From: Cryptomeria japonica
Lineage: Eukaryota > Streptophyta > Pinopsida > Cupressales > Cupressaceae
Assembly: GCF_030272615.1 (NCBI RefSeq)
Contig: NC_081405.1
Coordinates: 469,084,008-469,148,007 of the forward strand
DNA length: 64,000 bases
Direction: 5' to 3'
In this document: positions 47,014 to 58,553 of the stretch, one piece after another
How the letters are laid out: each line of letters opens with the position of its first letter
Position numbering within the stretch: the stretch's first letter is position 1
Program-made: the position numbers and the translations under genes
The notes under the pieces: generated by a model
Database searches by the model: none
What the model saw: the letters and a program-made list of their open reading frames with translations, nothing else
Told to the model about the DNA's origin: nothing

Positions 47014-48264
47014 TGTAACACATGCTAGAATTCATTCTTCAAATAAACAAAGCTATCAATTAGAAGCACAAGGGAAATCATGAATCCCTATCTAATCAAC
47101 AGATCTAACAAGCTAGATAATGAAATAATGCAATCATCAAGTAAAATAGGAATTATAATTTCAATCTATAAAAAACTCCCTATTTTGTGACTGCATATTG
47201 CTTCCATTGCTCTTCTCCTCTTTGCGGTATGATGACTCTCAGATATTGCGCTAGTAACCTGCAAGTGACACAAAGATTCAAAGTTCATGATTGTTGAAAA
47301 TGGAGACTGGATGCTCAATTTATAGATAATTGGAGAGGATTGATTGAAAGGTGGAACATATTGATCAAGAGGTGGAACTGAGGTGAGCTCAAATGCAAGT
47401 TGATAGTTGAATTGCTGACTTGGAGGAGTGAAACTCAATAGATTGAATAGATTAAAGGAGTCAACTGATTGATGAAAGAGTTAACTGAAGGAAGAAAAAG
47501 GATGATTGGTGGAAATAAAGAGGATGACACAGAGAGCTAAATTTAGAAAAAGCTAACTAAAGGATGGAAATAGAAGTTGGAGAGATAAATGATTTAATTA
47601 ATTAATTTAGCATGTGCTTGCATTTAGATTTAGATTATTAATTTAATCTTTGCATGAGATATTATTCAAATAATTGAATTTATTAATTCAATTTAGCATT
47701 TGAATATATTTAGAACTTGACTTTGATTTTCAATTTGGTTTTTGAAATCATGCACATGTATTTTGAATTTGGAAGAAATTAGAAAAATACGAAATTAAAT
47801 GAAATTAGAATTTGGGGATTTGGAAATGGAAGAATTAATTAGCTAATTAAATAATTTAAAGAAACTATTTAATTATTTAGAAAATTAAATAATAAAGATT
47901 ATTTAATTTAAAGGAATTAAATCACAATTAATTAAATAATAAATATTTAATTAATATTTAGAAGATGGTTGAATGATTAGATGATTGGAGATAGAAATTG
48001 AGAATAATTAGTTTATTTATTTAAATAATAAAGATTATTTAAATTGGGGAATTAACCAGAATTAATTATATAATAAATATTTAATTAATATTTAGGAAAT
48101 GATTAAATGATTAAATGATGAAAGAATAGAATAATAGTGAAATGATGATGAAATATGAAATTAGAAGAAATAGTTAATTAACTTAATTAAAGAATTAAAG
48201 AATTATTTAATCAATTAGAGGAATAATTAGTACATGATCAATGAGACATTTTTAGGTGTCTACA
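47014..48264 (-). repeat. Element F 3' LTR
   Basis: About 1,251 bp; minus strand TGTAGACACC...TGTTACA. The inner end is fixed by the adjacent polypurine tract; the outer end by loss of element E coding and by similarity to the end of the solo LTR at 37581. Very AT-rich (ATTTAATTAATT runs at 47590-48230). Confidence 0.75.
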
Positions 48265-48641
48265 TTTGCCCCTCTTTGAGACAAAGTCAGAATGACATTG
48301 TTTCAAAGAAAATGAAAAATTATGCCCCAGTATGCCTTGGTATTGTTGTGTAGTGTAAATATGCCCCCTCGGAAAAGGTGGTCGAAAAATTCAAAAATTG
48401 AGACCATGTTTTCGATACCAGTGTAAAGAACAAGCGTATAAAATTTCGTGTCATTTTGAGATCGTTTGAGTAGGCTACAAGTTGTTTGAAGCTGGCGGGG
48501 ACCATGAGTGTCAAGGTGTCTTAAAACCCTAATTTTGAGCTATAAATAGATAATTCTAGGTTTTTATTTGCTCATTTGTGATTTGGTAATTCCTTGATTT
48601 CTTTGCAATTTTTGTGCCTGTTTCTGAGTTTTTCGGTCATC
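48265..48641 (+). promoter_or_regulatory. Polypurine tract of F and promoter of antisense PMD gene
   Basis: Complement of the polypurine tract (TTTGCCCCTCTTTGAGAC) at 48265-48282. A second purine tract (complement of GAGGGGGCAT) at about 48360-48370. A TATA box TATAAATAG at 48541-48549 lies 93-101 bases before the PMD ATG at 48642, giving a short 5' untranslated leader. The promoter faces away from the LTR. Confidence 0.65.
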
Positions 48642-50970
48642 ATGTCTGGTTATAGAGCTCGATTGCACTTGTCGGACCAAGTACGTTCATTTCAGAGACC
48701 TCCTAGGACTGGCGGCATGGTATTTTTCATTGCTTTTCCGTGATTTTTTCCTGTTTTTATGCCTTTTTTCCAAAAAAATTCCATGATCACTTTTTGCTCT
48801 GCATTACGCAATCGCTTGTTCGACTTTTACGCATTAGTGCTTAGTGTACCATATTCACTGTGTATATTATTACGCATAAGTGTTATTTGTCATGCATGCA
48901 CTCAGTGTGTCACACATTAGCTTCAATCATCATGCAAGAGCCATATTTGTACCGCATAAGTCATAATTGTTATACATTCATTGTAAATGTAAGTTTTTGT
49001 CATGCGTTTGAAAATATTTTAAGTTTATCTAGATCTGAGATCTGATATTGTAATCATTTTCTCGTTGCAGGAGAACATTGGAGTGTTATACTATCGCCAG
49101 AGTAGACCCAGTGGTCTTGATCTTTGAGGTGACTTACCGGATGATGAGATCGAGCATATCTGTTAGCTTGGTCTATACCATGTTTTGCATTTGCCAGAGA
49201 TTACAGCCAATAGGGCCATGATTACAGCTTTGATAAAGCAGTCGCACTCTGAGACTTGTTCATTTCATCTTCTGACTAGTGAGGCATCCATTACCTTAGA
49301 GGATGTATGGTGTATATTACGTATTCCCATTCATGGTGAGAGAGTTGTATATGACCATGATGATGGCATTGCCGGACTATGTGCACTTTTTGAGTGTGAG
49401 ATTTAGGATTTGTAGATCAGTTGTCGATATGAGATCCCTTGGGCCTGATTAGATTACGATGACCTGACCATTGTATTATGTGGTATTGTCGGTGGTTTAC
49501 TGATACCTAATAGATGAGGTCATGGGTTTCCCATTGGATGGGGCTGAGTGCTTCATGATATGATTGTGCATCGTCGATTGTATGCTTGGGGTCCTTGTCT
49601 ACTTGCCATGTCGTATTATCAGATGCATGGTATTGTGTATTTGGGATACCATTCTATCAGTTGTGGTGTTACTTTGCTTCAAACATGGGCATGGGAAGAC
49701 ATTTCTATATCTAGGCCTGTCATTCATGTAGACTTGTAGCTGGGTGAGCCTTATGCGTTTAGGTATACAGTAGGTATCAGACATAGGGGTTCGGGGAACA
49801 CCTTGTACTGGAGACATCAATTTGATATATTGCAGCATTTTATTTGGAGACCTTACTTAGATTGCCCCCATTGGGCTGATGATGTAGTGCACTTGTCTTT
49901 CTGCTGACAACAAAGATATCTCATTGGGAGGACCTTTGAAATAGTGGATCATAGAGATGTATCTTCCTGGGAGGGTTCTCAGACAATTCGGTGAGGTACA
50001 AGTGACATTTGTGGTTACTGCATATTTTGCTCATGTTTCACGAGAGGTATCTGATTGGGGTGTGTGTATTCAGCCACATGTTGCCTCTGCTGAGTTTGAT
50101 TCATTGCAGCCATTACCCTGGGGTTGGAGTAGGGGTGGAGCAGATCTGAGGATGACAATGAAGTATGATACATGGTTTGCTAGGCACAGGCCAGTACCTT
50201 TGACTGATCCTATTGTTCCTATTATAGCACAACAGATTCACCATCCGAGATAGCGGTTGAGAATAGACATAGCGGAGAGAGCCAGTGGACATGGTGGGGA
50301 TGGGGGAGGAGGTGGTGGAGATGGGGGAGGTGGAGGAGATGGGGGAGGAGGTGGTGGAGATGAGGATATAGACTTTGGTGGAGACACTGAATCTACTAGT
50401 AGTGAGGACAGCGATGATTCTTCAGAGTCATTGAGCTGTGATGGTGGGGATGATGATGAGGATATGCCAGAGTTGGAGGATGTGCTTGTCATAGAGGGTG
50501 GGATAGGAGAGGTTGGTGATGAGGATGAGATACAAAATCTTAGAGTGCACGTGCAGAGCTTGGAGGATGAGGTCGCTAGACGAGATATTGAGTGAGAGAA
50601 CTACCATGCAGATTATGGTGCCCTAGAGACAGGGCAAGTGTATCTTCAGTAGGAGAGAGATGAGGTAGTGCGACAATGTCAGATCACTATGGATGCCTTC
50701 GATCAGCTTTTTAGATTTGGTATAGATGCACGTGACCAGGGAGAGAGATATTTCATTGCTGTGCAGGAGGCTATTTATTATAGATAGGCATATGAGAGAG
50801 CCATCCATGAGGGTCAAAGAGAGCCTAGCTTCACTGCATTCATGGGGAGGAGATCAAGTAGATCTACTTCATGACGGACTAGCAGTGGTGGTGTTATGGG
50901 ACCACCTCGACATCCTAGGGCAAGATCTAGTGGATAGGATCCACCTGCTGATAGAGGTAGTGTTGGTTGA
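48642..50970 (+). pseudogene. Plant mobile domain gene carried antisense by element F
   Basis: Exon 1 48642-48719 (26 codons, MSGYRARLHLSDQVRSF...), intron 48720-49070 (GT...CTCGTTGCAG, phase 0), exon 2 from 49071 (ENIGVLYYRQSRPSG). The two exons join in the frame that carries the PMD motifs: ITANRAMITALIKQSHSET, ASITLEDVWCILRIPIHGE, YAWGPCLLAMSYYQMHG, VTLLQTWAWEDI, and after a frameshift (about 49930) YLPGRVLRQFGEVQ. Then a Gly/Asp-rich repeat (about 50290-50380), acidic stretch, coiled coil (LRVHVQSLEDEVARRD) and a GPPRHPRARSSG tail, as in element C. About ten in-frame stops: pseudogene. PMD proteins of the MAIN/MAIL group act in nuclear silencing; function inside a transposon is unknown. 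Confidence 0.8.
48720..49070 (+). other. Intron of the element F PMD gene with ACGCATAAGTG-type motifs
   Basis: GT at 48720, pyrimidine-rich ending TTTTCTCGTTGCAG at 49070. Inside are repeated TACGCATTAGTG, TACGCATAAGTG, CGCATAAGTC and CAGTGTGTC motifs (about 48800-49015), recalling the array at the same place in element C. Confidence 0.65.
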
Positions 50971-52300
50971 TCATGTTATCTAAGCCTTCGGGCTTATTTA
51001 TTGTATTCACACACATTATCATTTTTGAGTTATATATATAGCATGCAAGTTTTGGTAATGATCTATGTATTGTTTTTCTTTCTATGTATGCTTATGAGTT
51101 CTATGATGCATATCTATTTGAATTCTATATGATTCTAAATGCAATGGTAATACATGTATGTAGTAATGATGATCTAAATGAATGCAAATGAACCTATAAT
51201 GAATGAAAATGAACCTATAATGAATGTATTTTCATATGATAATGGTCGAATCAGTTTTAACTCAGATACTCCTTGAAGAAATGTTAGTTAGATGGTAGAG
51301 AGAAAAATTGATGATAGAAAGAATGTTAGAAAGAATGCAATTTAGACGAGAGATGAGAAACCAACAAACTATCAATAAGAAAATGAGATGAAGATGATAA
51401 TGAAATTGAATGAATCACGAACCTATGTCACATATTTTATTGCATCACTATATATTCATCACTGAGCCTTATTATTTGAGCAATGAAACTTTAGCACATC
51501 AGGGTATAAGGAACCAAGATGCAAAGATATCTCATTGTAGAAACAAACACGTAGCAAACAAGGAGTGAACCCTCCATTATAGGAATTATGTTAGGGGTTG
51601 AGGTATGTGTGGCGATTTCACCTTGATGTGAAGGCTCTTATCACAGACACCCACTAGAGAAATTTCTCGAGAATTTCATCAGTTCACACCACAAACAGTA
51701 AACAAAGAAAAAGATAATGCTCATCACAACTCCTCTAGTCACTTGTGGACATCCTTGAGTAGCATAGAAACAATATTTGTCACCAAATGATAAAAAGATA
51801 AAGACTAACCCAGACAAAATTCAGCAGCTATACTGACCTTGTGCCTTCATTCTCAGTTGTTTGATGTGATGGTTGATAATGTCTAATCTCATAAAGTTGC
51901 GGACCCTATTTAAGATTGACCTGTATGATTTCGAGTGTATCCTCTTTTGTTTAAGACAAGATAATGATCATGTTGATATGGATATGATACGATTGATAAG
52001 ATAGTTTGATCAGTTATTTGCAAATGTTTGATTAGATAGTCATATCCTTTGTTAACTTCATGCGAAGTGTTTGCTAGATATCTGCTAGGATATTTGTTTC
52101 TCACAAGACATCTTATTGCAAGTTTTTTTATTGATTGATTTTCGATTTTTAGTTCTTTTCCAAGATCTTTTTCGATGTTTTTGGATTATGTAGATTGATA
52201 TTTGAATGTTTTTGTTTGATTTTCTTAGGATCGTATTTGACTATTTTTGGATGATTTTTTCAAGACTTTATATGGATGTTTTTGGTATTTCACGATTTTC
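50971..52300 (-). other. Spacer of element F between PMD gene and tandem repeats
   Basis: No gene seen on either strand. Contains a short direct repeat (AATGAACCTATAATGAATG, twice near 51187-51222) and AT-rich simple sequence. Confidence 0.45.
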
Positions 52301-52492
52301 AATGTTTTTGGGTTATGAGTTTTCCAATGTTTTTGGATTTTGAGTTTTTCAATTGTTTTTGAATTTTGAGTTTTTCAATGTTTTTTGGATTTTGAGTTTT
52401 TTCATGTTTTTGGATTTTTTCAGGACTTTATATGATTTTTTGGATTTTTTTAGGACTTTATCTGATTTTTAGGATTTTTTTAGTCATGCCCC
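52301..52492 (-). repeat. 25-bp and 31-bp tandem repeats in element F spacer
   Basis: About five degenerate units AATGTTTTTGGATTTTGAG... starting at 52301, 52326, 52351, 52377 and 52403, followed by about two and a half units of GGATTTTTTTAGGACTTTAT. Cut at 52508 by element G. Same position as the 43-bp array of element C. Confidence 0.75.
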
Positions 52493-52508
52493 CAGTGTGT
52501 AGACCTGT

Positions 52509-54111
52509 TGATAACTCAATGATCAACCACTAGTACCAAAATGGTACTGAGAGGGGGGGGTGAATCAGTCCAGACACAAATACAGTCCAAAAATTGGTTT
52601 GACAACAAACACTCACAATGACTGATAAACAGAGATACCAGTAAAATAGAGTGCAACCGGTAGAATCCAGAATAACTCAATCAGTCATGAACCGGTCACT
52701 TACTAAGCTTTTCTCTTAGCTCAATACGACATTATCATAATATTCTCATGCATGAACTAGTAGACCTAACCATTAAATCTTCACAACAGTGAGTTCAACA
52801 TGTTTTATAGACAGGCATAAAACATAGAAACTTCATGTGCATAATAGATAAAACAAAGCATCACAAGACAAAAGCATTTCACATGACACACATATTTTTC
52901 ACATGGAAACCCAACTAGGAAAAACCATGGTGGGAATGAATACCCACAAGCTACTTTTTGAACTCTTTAGAAGTCCGCTCTGTTAGGAGCCTTGTCCGGT
53001 TAAGAACATTACAATAGGTTCTGGTAGGAACCGATCCTGTTAGGGATCACTTGGTTAAGGGATACCCGGTAGGGTCACCTTGTTAGAGGATTTTAAGAAC
53101 TCAATAGCTGAAAGGATCTCCTAAGCTTCTCTAGCTTCTCAGAACTCATTAGCTTCGAGTTACTCGGTTAAGGGATTTACAACAAGCCGGTTAAGACCAC
53201 CCGATTTAAGGGATTTTGAATCAAGCCAGTTAAGGCTACCCTATTAGGGGATTTTGCAATTGTTGAAGTGGTTAGAGATCAACAGGTATTATAATGATCT
53301 ATTAACAATACTTAATACTAATACAGATCCATTTAGTCTCCTCTTTTCCTTTTGCACATACACTTTGCAGGTATCTCTTTTCTCCTATGGTCTGGCAAGA
53401 ATTTTGTATCACTTTTGTTGGATACACACTCACAACTTTTTGCCAACAACTTTAGACAGAAAACTAACATTGACCTTGTAGGGAACATGCAAGTCAGTAG
53501 CAAAAACCCTAAATCCTAAACTTGTTAGGTTGAGCAATTCAAACAGTTCGATCTTGACCATTGAAACATACTGCATTGAATGCACCAGTCTTGAGTCGAT
53601 CTCAAGACATTCTCCATCATCCATTATCCACTATTTTCATGGTAGATGATAACCCATCATGTGTTATCACTATTTGATAGACTTCGCACATTCTCGAGGT
53701 AGATAGGAATAGTCTTCTTCATGCAAGATCCTTCATGCGCATAGAGCTTACGTGGCAACACGATCTATCCTCCATCATAATACTAACTCATCACACAAAG
53801 ATCACCGATTGAGTCACATAGACTTGAGATACTCCAATCGAAAACCCTAAAGTGGAAGCTTCCTTACCAATCAGTAGTCATACAGTGCTTCCATGTGCTG
53901 GTTCCCATAACTGCATGTCGGTTCACTTTGAACAAATGTGCTGCTCCACTTTGGCATATACCGGTTCACACATATGCTGGTATCTCTTTCTTCACTTATC
54001 TGATGTGTCAGTTCACACTATGTCTCATATTGATATCAATGACAACATACAATATCATTATGTCTTCATGCCAGTTTACATAAGGCTCATGCCAATTCAC
54101 ATAATGCAACA
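52509..54111 (-). repeat. Element G 3' LTR
   Basis: 1,603 bp; plus strand TGATAACTCAATGATC...ATGCAACA. Carries a cluster of GGTTAAGGGAT motifs (52980-53260) and the GGGAAAAACCATGG block at 52918-52931. Confidence 0.93.
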
Positions 54112-54393
54112 ATCTCCCCCTTTGGCATTGATGGCAATATACAAAAGATATCTTCTCTACTTCACATCTTCTCCCCATTTGCTGTAGATGTCTTTTCACT
54201 TCACTTGTTCTCCCCATTTTCTGTAGATATCTTTTCGCTTCACTTCTTCTCCCCCTTTGACAACAATGCCAAAGTGGAGGTACAATCACCACTGTTTCCT
54301 TATGCTGCTCCCCCTGAGGAGTAGCATCCTTAAACACACCAATCAACCAAAGATTTGTCTATCCAGTACCTGACTAATGTGGAATAACCACTT
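54112..54393 (-). promoter_or_regulatory. Element G 3' untranslated region with repeated polypurine tracts
   Basis: On the minus strand purine tracts (CCAAAGGGGGAGAT, CAAAGGGGGAGAAG, CAGGGGGAGCAGC and weaker GGGGAGAA copies) occur at about 54112-54126, 54168-54180, 54210-54220, 54247-54260 and 54306-54316. Confidence 0.65.
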
Positions 54394-55059
54394 TTAGTTC
54401 ACCTCCCGAAGGGGCAATACCCCTAATTCACCTCTCAAATGTACAAATGTTGTCTTTGGGAGAGGCTTGGTGAATATGTCTGCTAACTGCTCCTTACTAG
54501 ACACATGCTCCAGTGCAATCTCTTTATTCTGAAACTTTTCCCTTAAGAAATGATACTTAAGCTCAAAATGCTTGGTTCTAGAATGTAAAACTAGATTCTT
54601 TGATATATTGATAGCACTTGTGTTATCATAGAATATACTTACCAGTTTAGGTAAAGGGATCTTGAAGCCTTCCAGTACATGCTTCATCCAGATTATCTGA
54701 GTACAGTTCATGAAAGCTACAACATACTCTGCTTCTACTATAGACTGAGAGATGCAACTCTTCTTTTTACTCATCCATGAGACCAGTCTACCACCGAGAA
54801 AGAATGCACCATCAGTTGTGCTCTTCCGATCATCCACATTACCAGCCCAATCAGCATCTGTGAATACTTTCAAATTGAAATTATTGCTATATGGGTACCA
54901 CAATCCATAGTCAATTGTTCCCTTCAGATACCTAAGAATCTGCTTGACTACACTCAAGTGAGATTCTCTTGGACTCTTCTGGAACCTTGCAGTGATGCCA
55001 ACTGCATGTGCAATATCTGGTCTACTATGCACTACACAGTGCAACTTACCAATCATTGA
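54394..55059 (-). pseudogene. Element G RNase H and RT end
   Basis: In frame with RT after a stop at about 55059. It shows SRPDIAHAVGITARFQKSPRES, VFTDADWAGNVDDRKSTTDG (catalytic Asp kept), SIVEAEYVVAFMNC, IFYDNTSAINISKN and DIFTKPLPKTTFVHL. Ends LPLREVN at 54394. All visible catalytic residues are present, so this domain is better preserved than that of element D. Confidence 0.9.
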
Positions 55060-55887
55060 TCAGTATTCCTTCTCATCAACCAGTGCGGAATCATCTTCCT
55101 TTGTCAATTTGCAACCGGTCACCATCGGTGTACCAACCGGTTTGCTATCTTCCATGCCAAAAGTCTTCAACACCTCTTTGACATATTTGGACTGAGTGAT
55201 GAAGATTCCATCTTTCATCTGCTGAATCTGTAGTCCAATGAAGAACTTAATCTCCCCTATGAGTGACATTTCAAACTCTTTCTTCATCTCATCAGCAAAC
55301 TCATGACTCATCTTGTCATCTCCACCAAAGATGATGTCATCAACAAAGACTTCACAAATCAGGATTTGATCTTCTTCAGACTTCAAGTAGATATTACTAT
55401 CTTCACTTGTTCTCTCAGATCCAATCTTCACAAGATGGGAATGTAGGCGCTCATACCATGCCCTAGTTGCTTGCTTTAGACCATATAATTCTTTGTGTAG
55501 CCTACATACCATGTCATTGTCTTTAGATAGGGTAAACCCATATGGTTTCTCAATATATACCTCCTCTTCAAGTACACCATTTAGGCATGCAGATTTTACA
55601 TCCATTTGATACAACTGGAATCTCTTAAAAGCTACATATGCAAGAAGCATACAAACTCCTTCCAATCTGGCTACAGGAGCAAAGGTTTCCCCATACTCTT
55701 CACCTTCTTCTTGAGCATATCCTTTGCATACCAATTTGGCTTTATTCCTAATCATTGTGCCATCCTCATTCAACTTATTTCTAAACACCCATTTGGTGCC
55801 AATGACATTCTTATGCTCTCATCTGGGTACCAAGGACCATGTACCATTTTTCTCTATCTGGTCAAGTTCTTCTTCCATTTCCTTGAT
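55060..55887 (-). pseudogene. Element G reverse transcriptase
   Basis: Minus strand, one frame. [54 protein letters not shown] (catalytic Asp), LYGLKQATRAWYERL, FVDDIIFGGDDKM (xxDD) and FEMSLIGEIKFFIGLQIQQM. Stops at about 55885 and 55819. The EFEMS...E motif again fits the Sirevirus-like part of copia. Confidence 0.9.
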
Positions 55888-57033
55888 CTAGTCTTCATCA
55901 TTATGAGCCTCTTTGAATGATTTAGGCTCAAATTCAAAGATCATGCATAAGTTTTCTTTGATCTTTCTTCTGGTAAGGATTCCTGCATCCTTATCACCTA
56001 TGATCTGCTTGGGATCATGATTCAACTTGACATACCGAGGAATGGTCTTAATTGGTTCTTCTTTCTTTTCTTCTTCATCCTTATCTTCATCATTATCACC
56101 ATTCACCGGTTCAGGAACACTGTTACTGGTGCTTGCTTGACTGACAACCAGTTCCCAGAATGTTGCAACCAGTTCATTTTCAACTTGCTCACTACTGGTT
56201 TTCTCAATATTCTCAGAGGATTCATCAACTCTTACATTGATGCTTTCCATAATTCTTTGAGTCCTATTGTTGTAGCACTTGAAAGCTTTACTCTTGGTGG
56301 AATATCCTAGAAATATTCCTTCATCACATTTAGCTTCAAATTTGCCCTGATGTTCACTCCTCTTGATGTAACATTTGCTACCAAAGACCTTAAAATAATT
56401 TACCACAGGGGTCTTACCGATCCAATATTCATAAGGAGTTTTGTCCTTGCCCTTTTTGATGAGTACTTGGTTCATAGTGTAAACTGCAGTGCTCACCGCT
56501 TCTCTCCAAAAGGTGTGAGCAACCTTTCCTTGGATCAACATAGTTCTAGCTACTTCAACCATAGTCTGGTTATTCCTCCCTACTAGGCCATTCTATTGTG
56601 GAGTCCGGGGGGAAGACAACTATCTCTTGATGCCAAATTCTTCACCGTACTTGTTGAATTCACTGGAAGTGAATTCCCCTCCTTAATCAATTCTGAGACA
56701 CTTGATCCTTTTGCTGCTTTCCTTTTCCACTAATGCTCTGAAAGCTTTGAATTTCCCAAAAGCTTCAGACTTGTCTTTCAAGAATGTGACCCACATCATT
56801 CTTGAGCAGTCATTAGTGAGAATCATGAAGTACCTATCACCCTGCACACTTCTAGTTTTCATAGGACCACATAAATTAGTATGCACAAGATCAAGCAAGT
56901 TGTCAGTAGTGAAAGATTTACCTTTAAAAGTTGAGGAAGACATTTTCCCCAATTGACATTCTCTACACAAGGTATTATCCAGTTTGCTTAGCACCGGCAA
57001 CCCTCTAACTGCCTTGATCTTACTAGCCTTCAC
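55888..57033 (-). pseudogene. Element G integrase
   Basis: Pre-integrase segment (DNTLCRECQLGKM) and DDE core with damaged acids: LVHTNLCGP (usual TDLCGP), CLRID followed by a stop and GGE, and NGLVGRNNQT where the usual catalytic Glu is Gly. Then ARTMLIQGKVAHTFWREAVST, TPYEYWIGKTPVVNYFKVFG and the C-terminal GIFLGYSTKSKAFKCYN. A 1-base shift at about 57045 separates it from the protease frame. Integrase of this copy cannot be active. Confidence 0.88.
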
Positions 57034-57468
57034 AATGTTGTCAAAGTCACATGGCAGAATCTCCTATGCCATATCCAGCTATCATCAAGCTTAGCCATAA
57101 GACATGTACTTATATTAGCATTTAGATGAAATAGGTTACCTTTATTTTGCATGCCGGTGGCTACCAATTTACCATCTTTACCTTTGATTCTGCAAACTCC
57201 ATTCTTGAATTGCAGAGCAAGTCCACTGTCATTTAATTGGGCAACACTTAGAAGGTTGTGTCTGAGACCATCAACCCAGTACACATTGTCAGCACTACTC
57301 TTTCCATTCAAGGAGATGGACCCTTTGCCTTTGACCATGCATGGTGCATCATTGCCAAAGCAAACCACACCACCATCATACTCTTCTAATGATAGAAACT
57401 TGCTTCGGTCACCAGTCATATGGTGAGAGCAGCCACTGTCAATGATCCACTCATTGGAATCATCAAAC
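57034..57468 (-). pseudogene. Element G protease and pre-integrase finger
   Basis: EWIIDSGCSHHMTGDRSKF has the intact DSG active site of copia proteases, followed by VKGKGSISLNGKSSADNVYWV, LRHNLLSVAQL, and the first part of the HHCC finger (WIWHRRFCHV). Open without a stop from 57791 to 57030; the frame breaks right after the finger histidines. Confidence 0.9.
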
Positions 57469-58484
57469 TGGGAGACAAGAGCCTTCTTATCTGTCACATC
57501 TTCCTTTACAACAATGAACACAATGTCTTCATTTTCTTCATCTTCAGATTCTTCATCCATGACACCTTCATTAACTGCCACAAAACAACTTCTCCAGTTT
57601 CCTCCTTTGAATTTCTTGAACCTTTCCGGTTTGTCCTTGTTGTCACTATTAAGACAGTTCATAGCAATATGTCCTATCCAGTTGTAGGAGAAACATTTCA
57701 AAGGTAGTTTACCTTTGTATTTACCGGTTCCTTTTGGGAATCTCCTAGCCAGAAGAGCTTCAAATTCCATTAGAAACTCTTCATCCTTCATCTCTCTATT
57801 CTAACTAGGTTCCCCATTAGTGCTAGCCTCTTTATCTTTTTTGGATGGTATAGCAGAAGCTTTAAAAGCTGATTCTGACTTTTGAACACTACCATCAAAG
57901 CTATTTAGCTCATAGGCTATCAACTTGGCTATGATGGAGTCCAAGGATGCCTTAGACTTGTCTATTGATCTCAGCTCCTGAATAGCAGCAACCCTTATTG
58001 CATAGACCGGCAACAGGGATCTCAGGACTTTACTTACCACAATGGAATCTTCTATTTTGCCACCTGCACTTTTTATTTCTCCAACAACTATTTTGATTCT
58101 TATTCCATACTGCTAAATGGTCTCTCCTTCAACCATTCTCATGTCTTCAAACTTTCCTCTCAAGCTCTCTTCCTTAGCCTGTTTTACATGCTCATCACCA
58201 CCATAGATATTTTCAAGAGCATCCCATACTTCTTTGGGATTTGCCTTGTCTTGAACATCAATAAACTCAATGTCAGATAGACTACTGATGAGGGCTTCCA
58301 TGACTTGCCCGTTTTCTTGTATCTCTCTCTTTTGGTCATCGGTGAGAGTACCGGTAGGAACAACATATACATTTTCAACATAACTCCAGTGTTGAACACC
58401 CATACTTTTGATGAATATCTTCATCCTATCTTTCCATATACCAAAGTTTTCCCTGTTGAACTTTAGACCTTCCCTCTTCATCAT
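57469..58484 (-). pseudogene. Element G gag
   Basis: Starts MMKREGLKFNRENFGIWKDRM (58484), a UBN2-type copia capsid, with IDVQDKANPKEVWDALENIY and SKVLRSLLPVYAIRVAAIQEL. A single frame with stops at about 58110 and 57798. The zinc knuckle reads CFSYNWIGHIAMNC, its second Cys changed to Tyr. An acidic linker (EESEDEENED) leads into protease. Confidence 0.9.
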
Positions 58485-58553
58485 TTGGCTAGGATCTTTT
58501 CCTCAAGCGGTTAATCTTACAACACAGAGGACCTGGAGTGCTCTGATACCAAT

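Noticed and set aside
50238-50492. Proline/serine-rich open frame on the minus strand
   Set aside because: It is the reverse reading of the Gly/Asp-rich tract of the element F PMD gene; no start context or homologous protein features.
48642-50970. PMD gene as a single-copy host gene
   Set aside because: It lies between the 3' LTR/polypurine tract and pol of element F, in the same place and orientation relative to pol as in element C, and is full of stops.
53254-53481. Frame repeated at 53254 and 59318
   Set aside because: Identical because both lie in the paired LTRs of element G; not a gene.
53895-54346. Frames inside the element G LTR and 3' untranslated region
   Set aside because: They cross the LTR boundary and polypurine tracts and have no conserved counterpart in pol.
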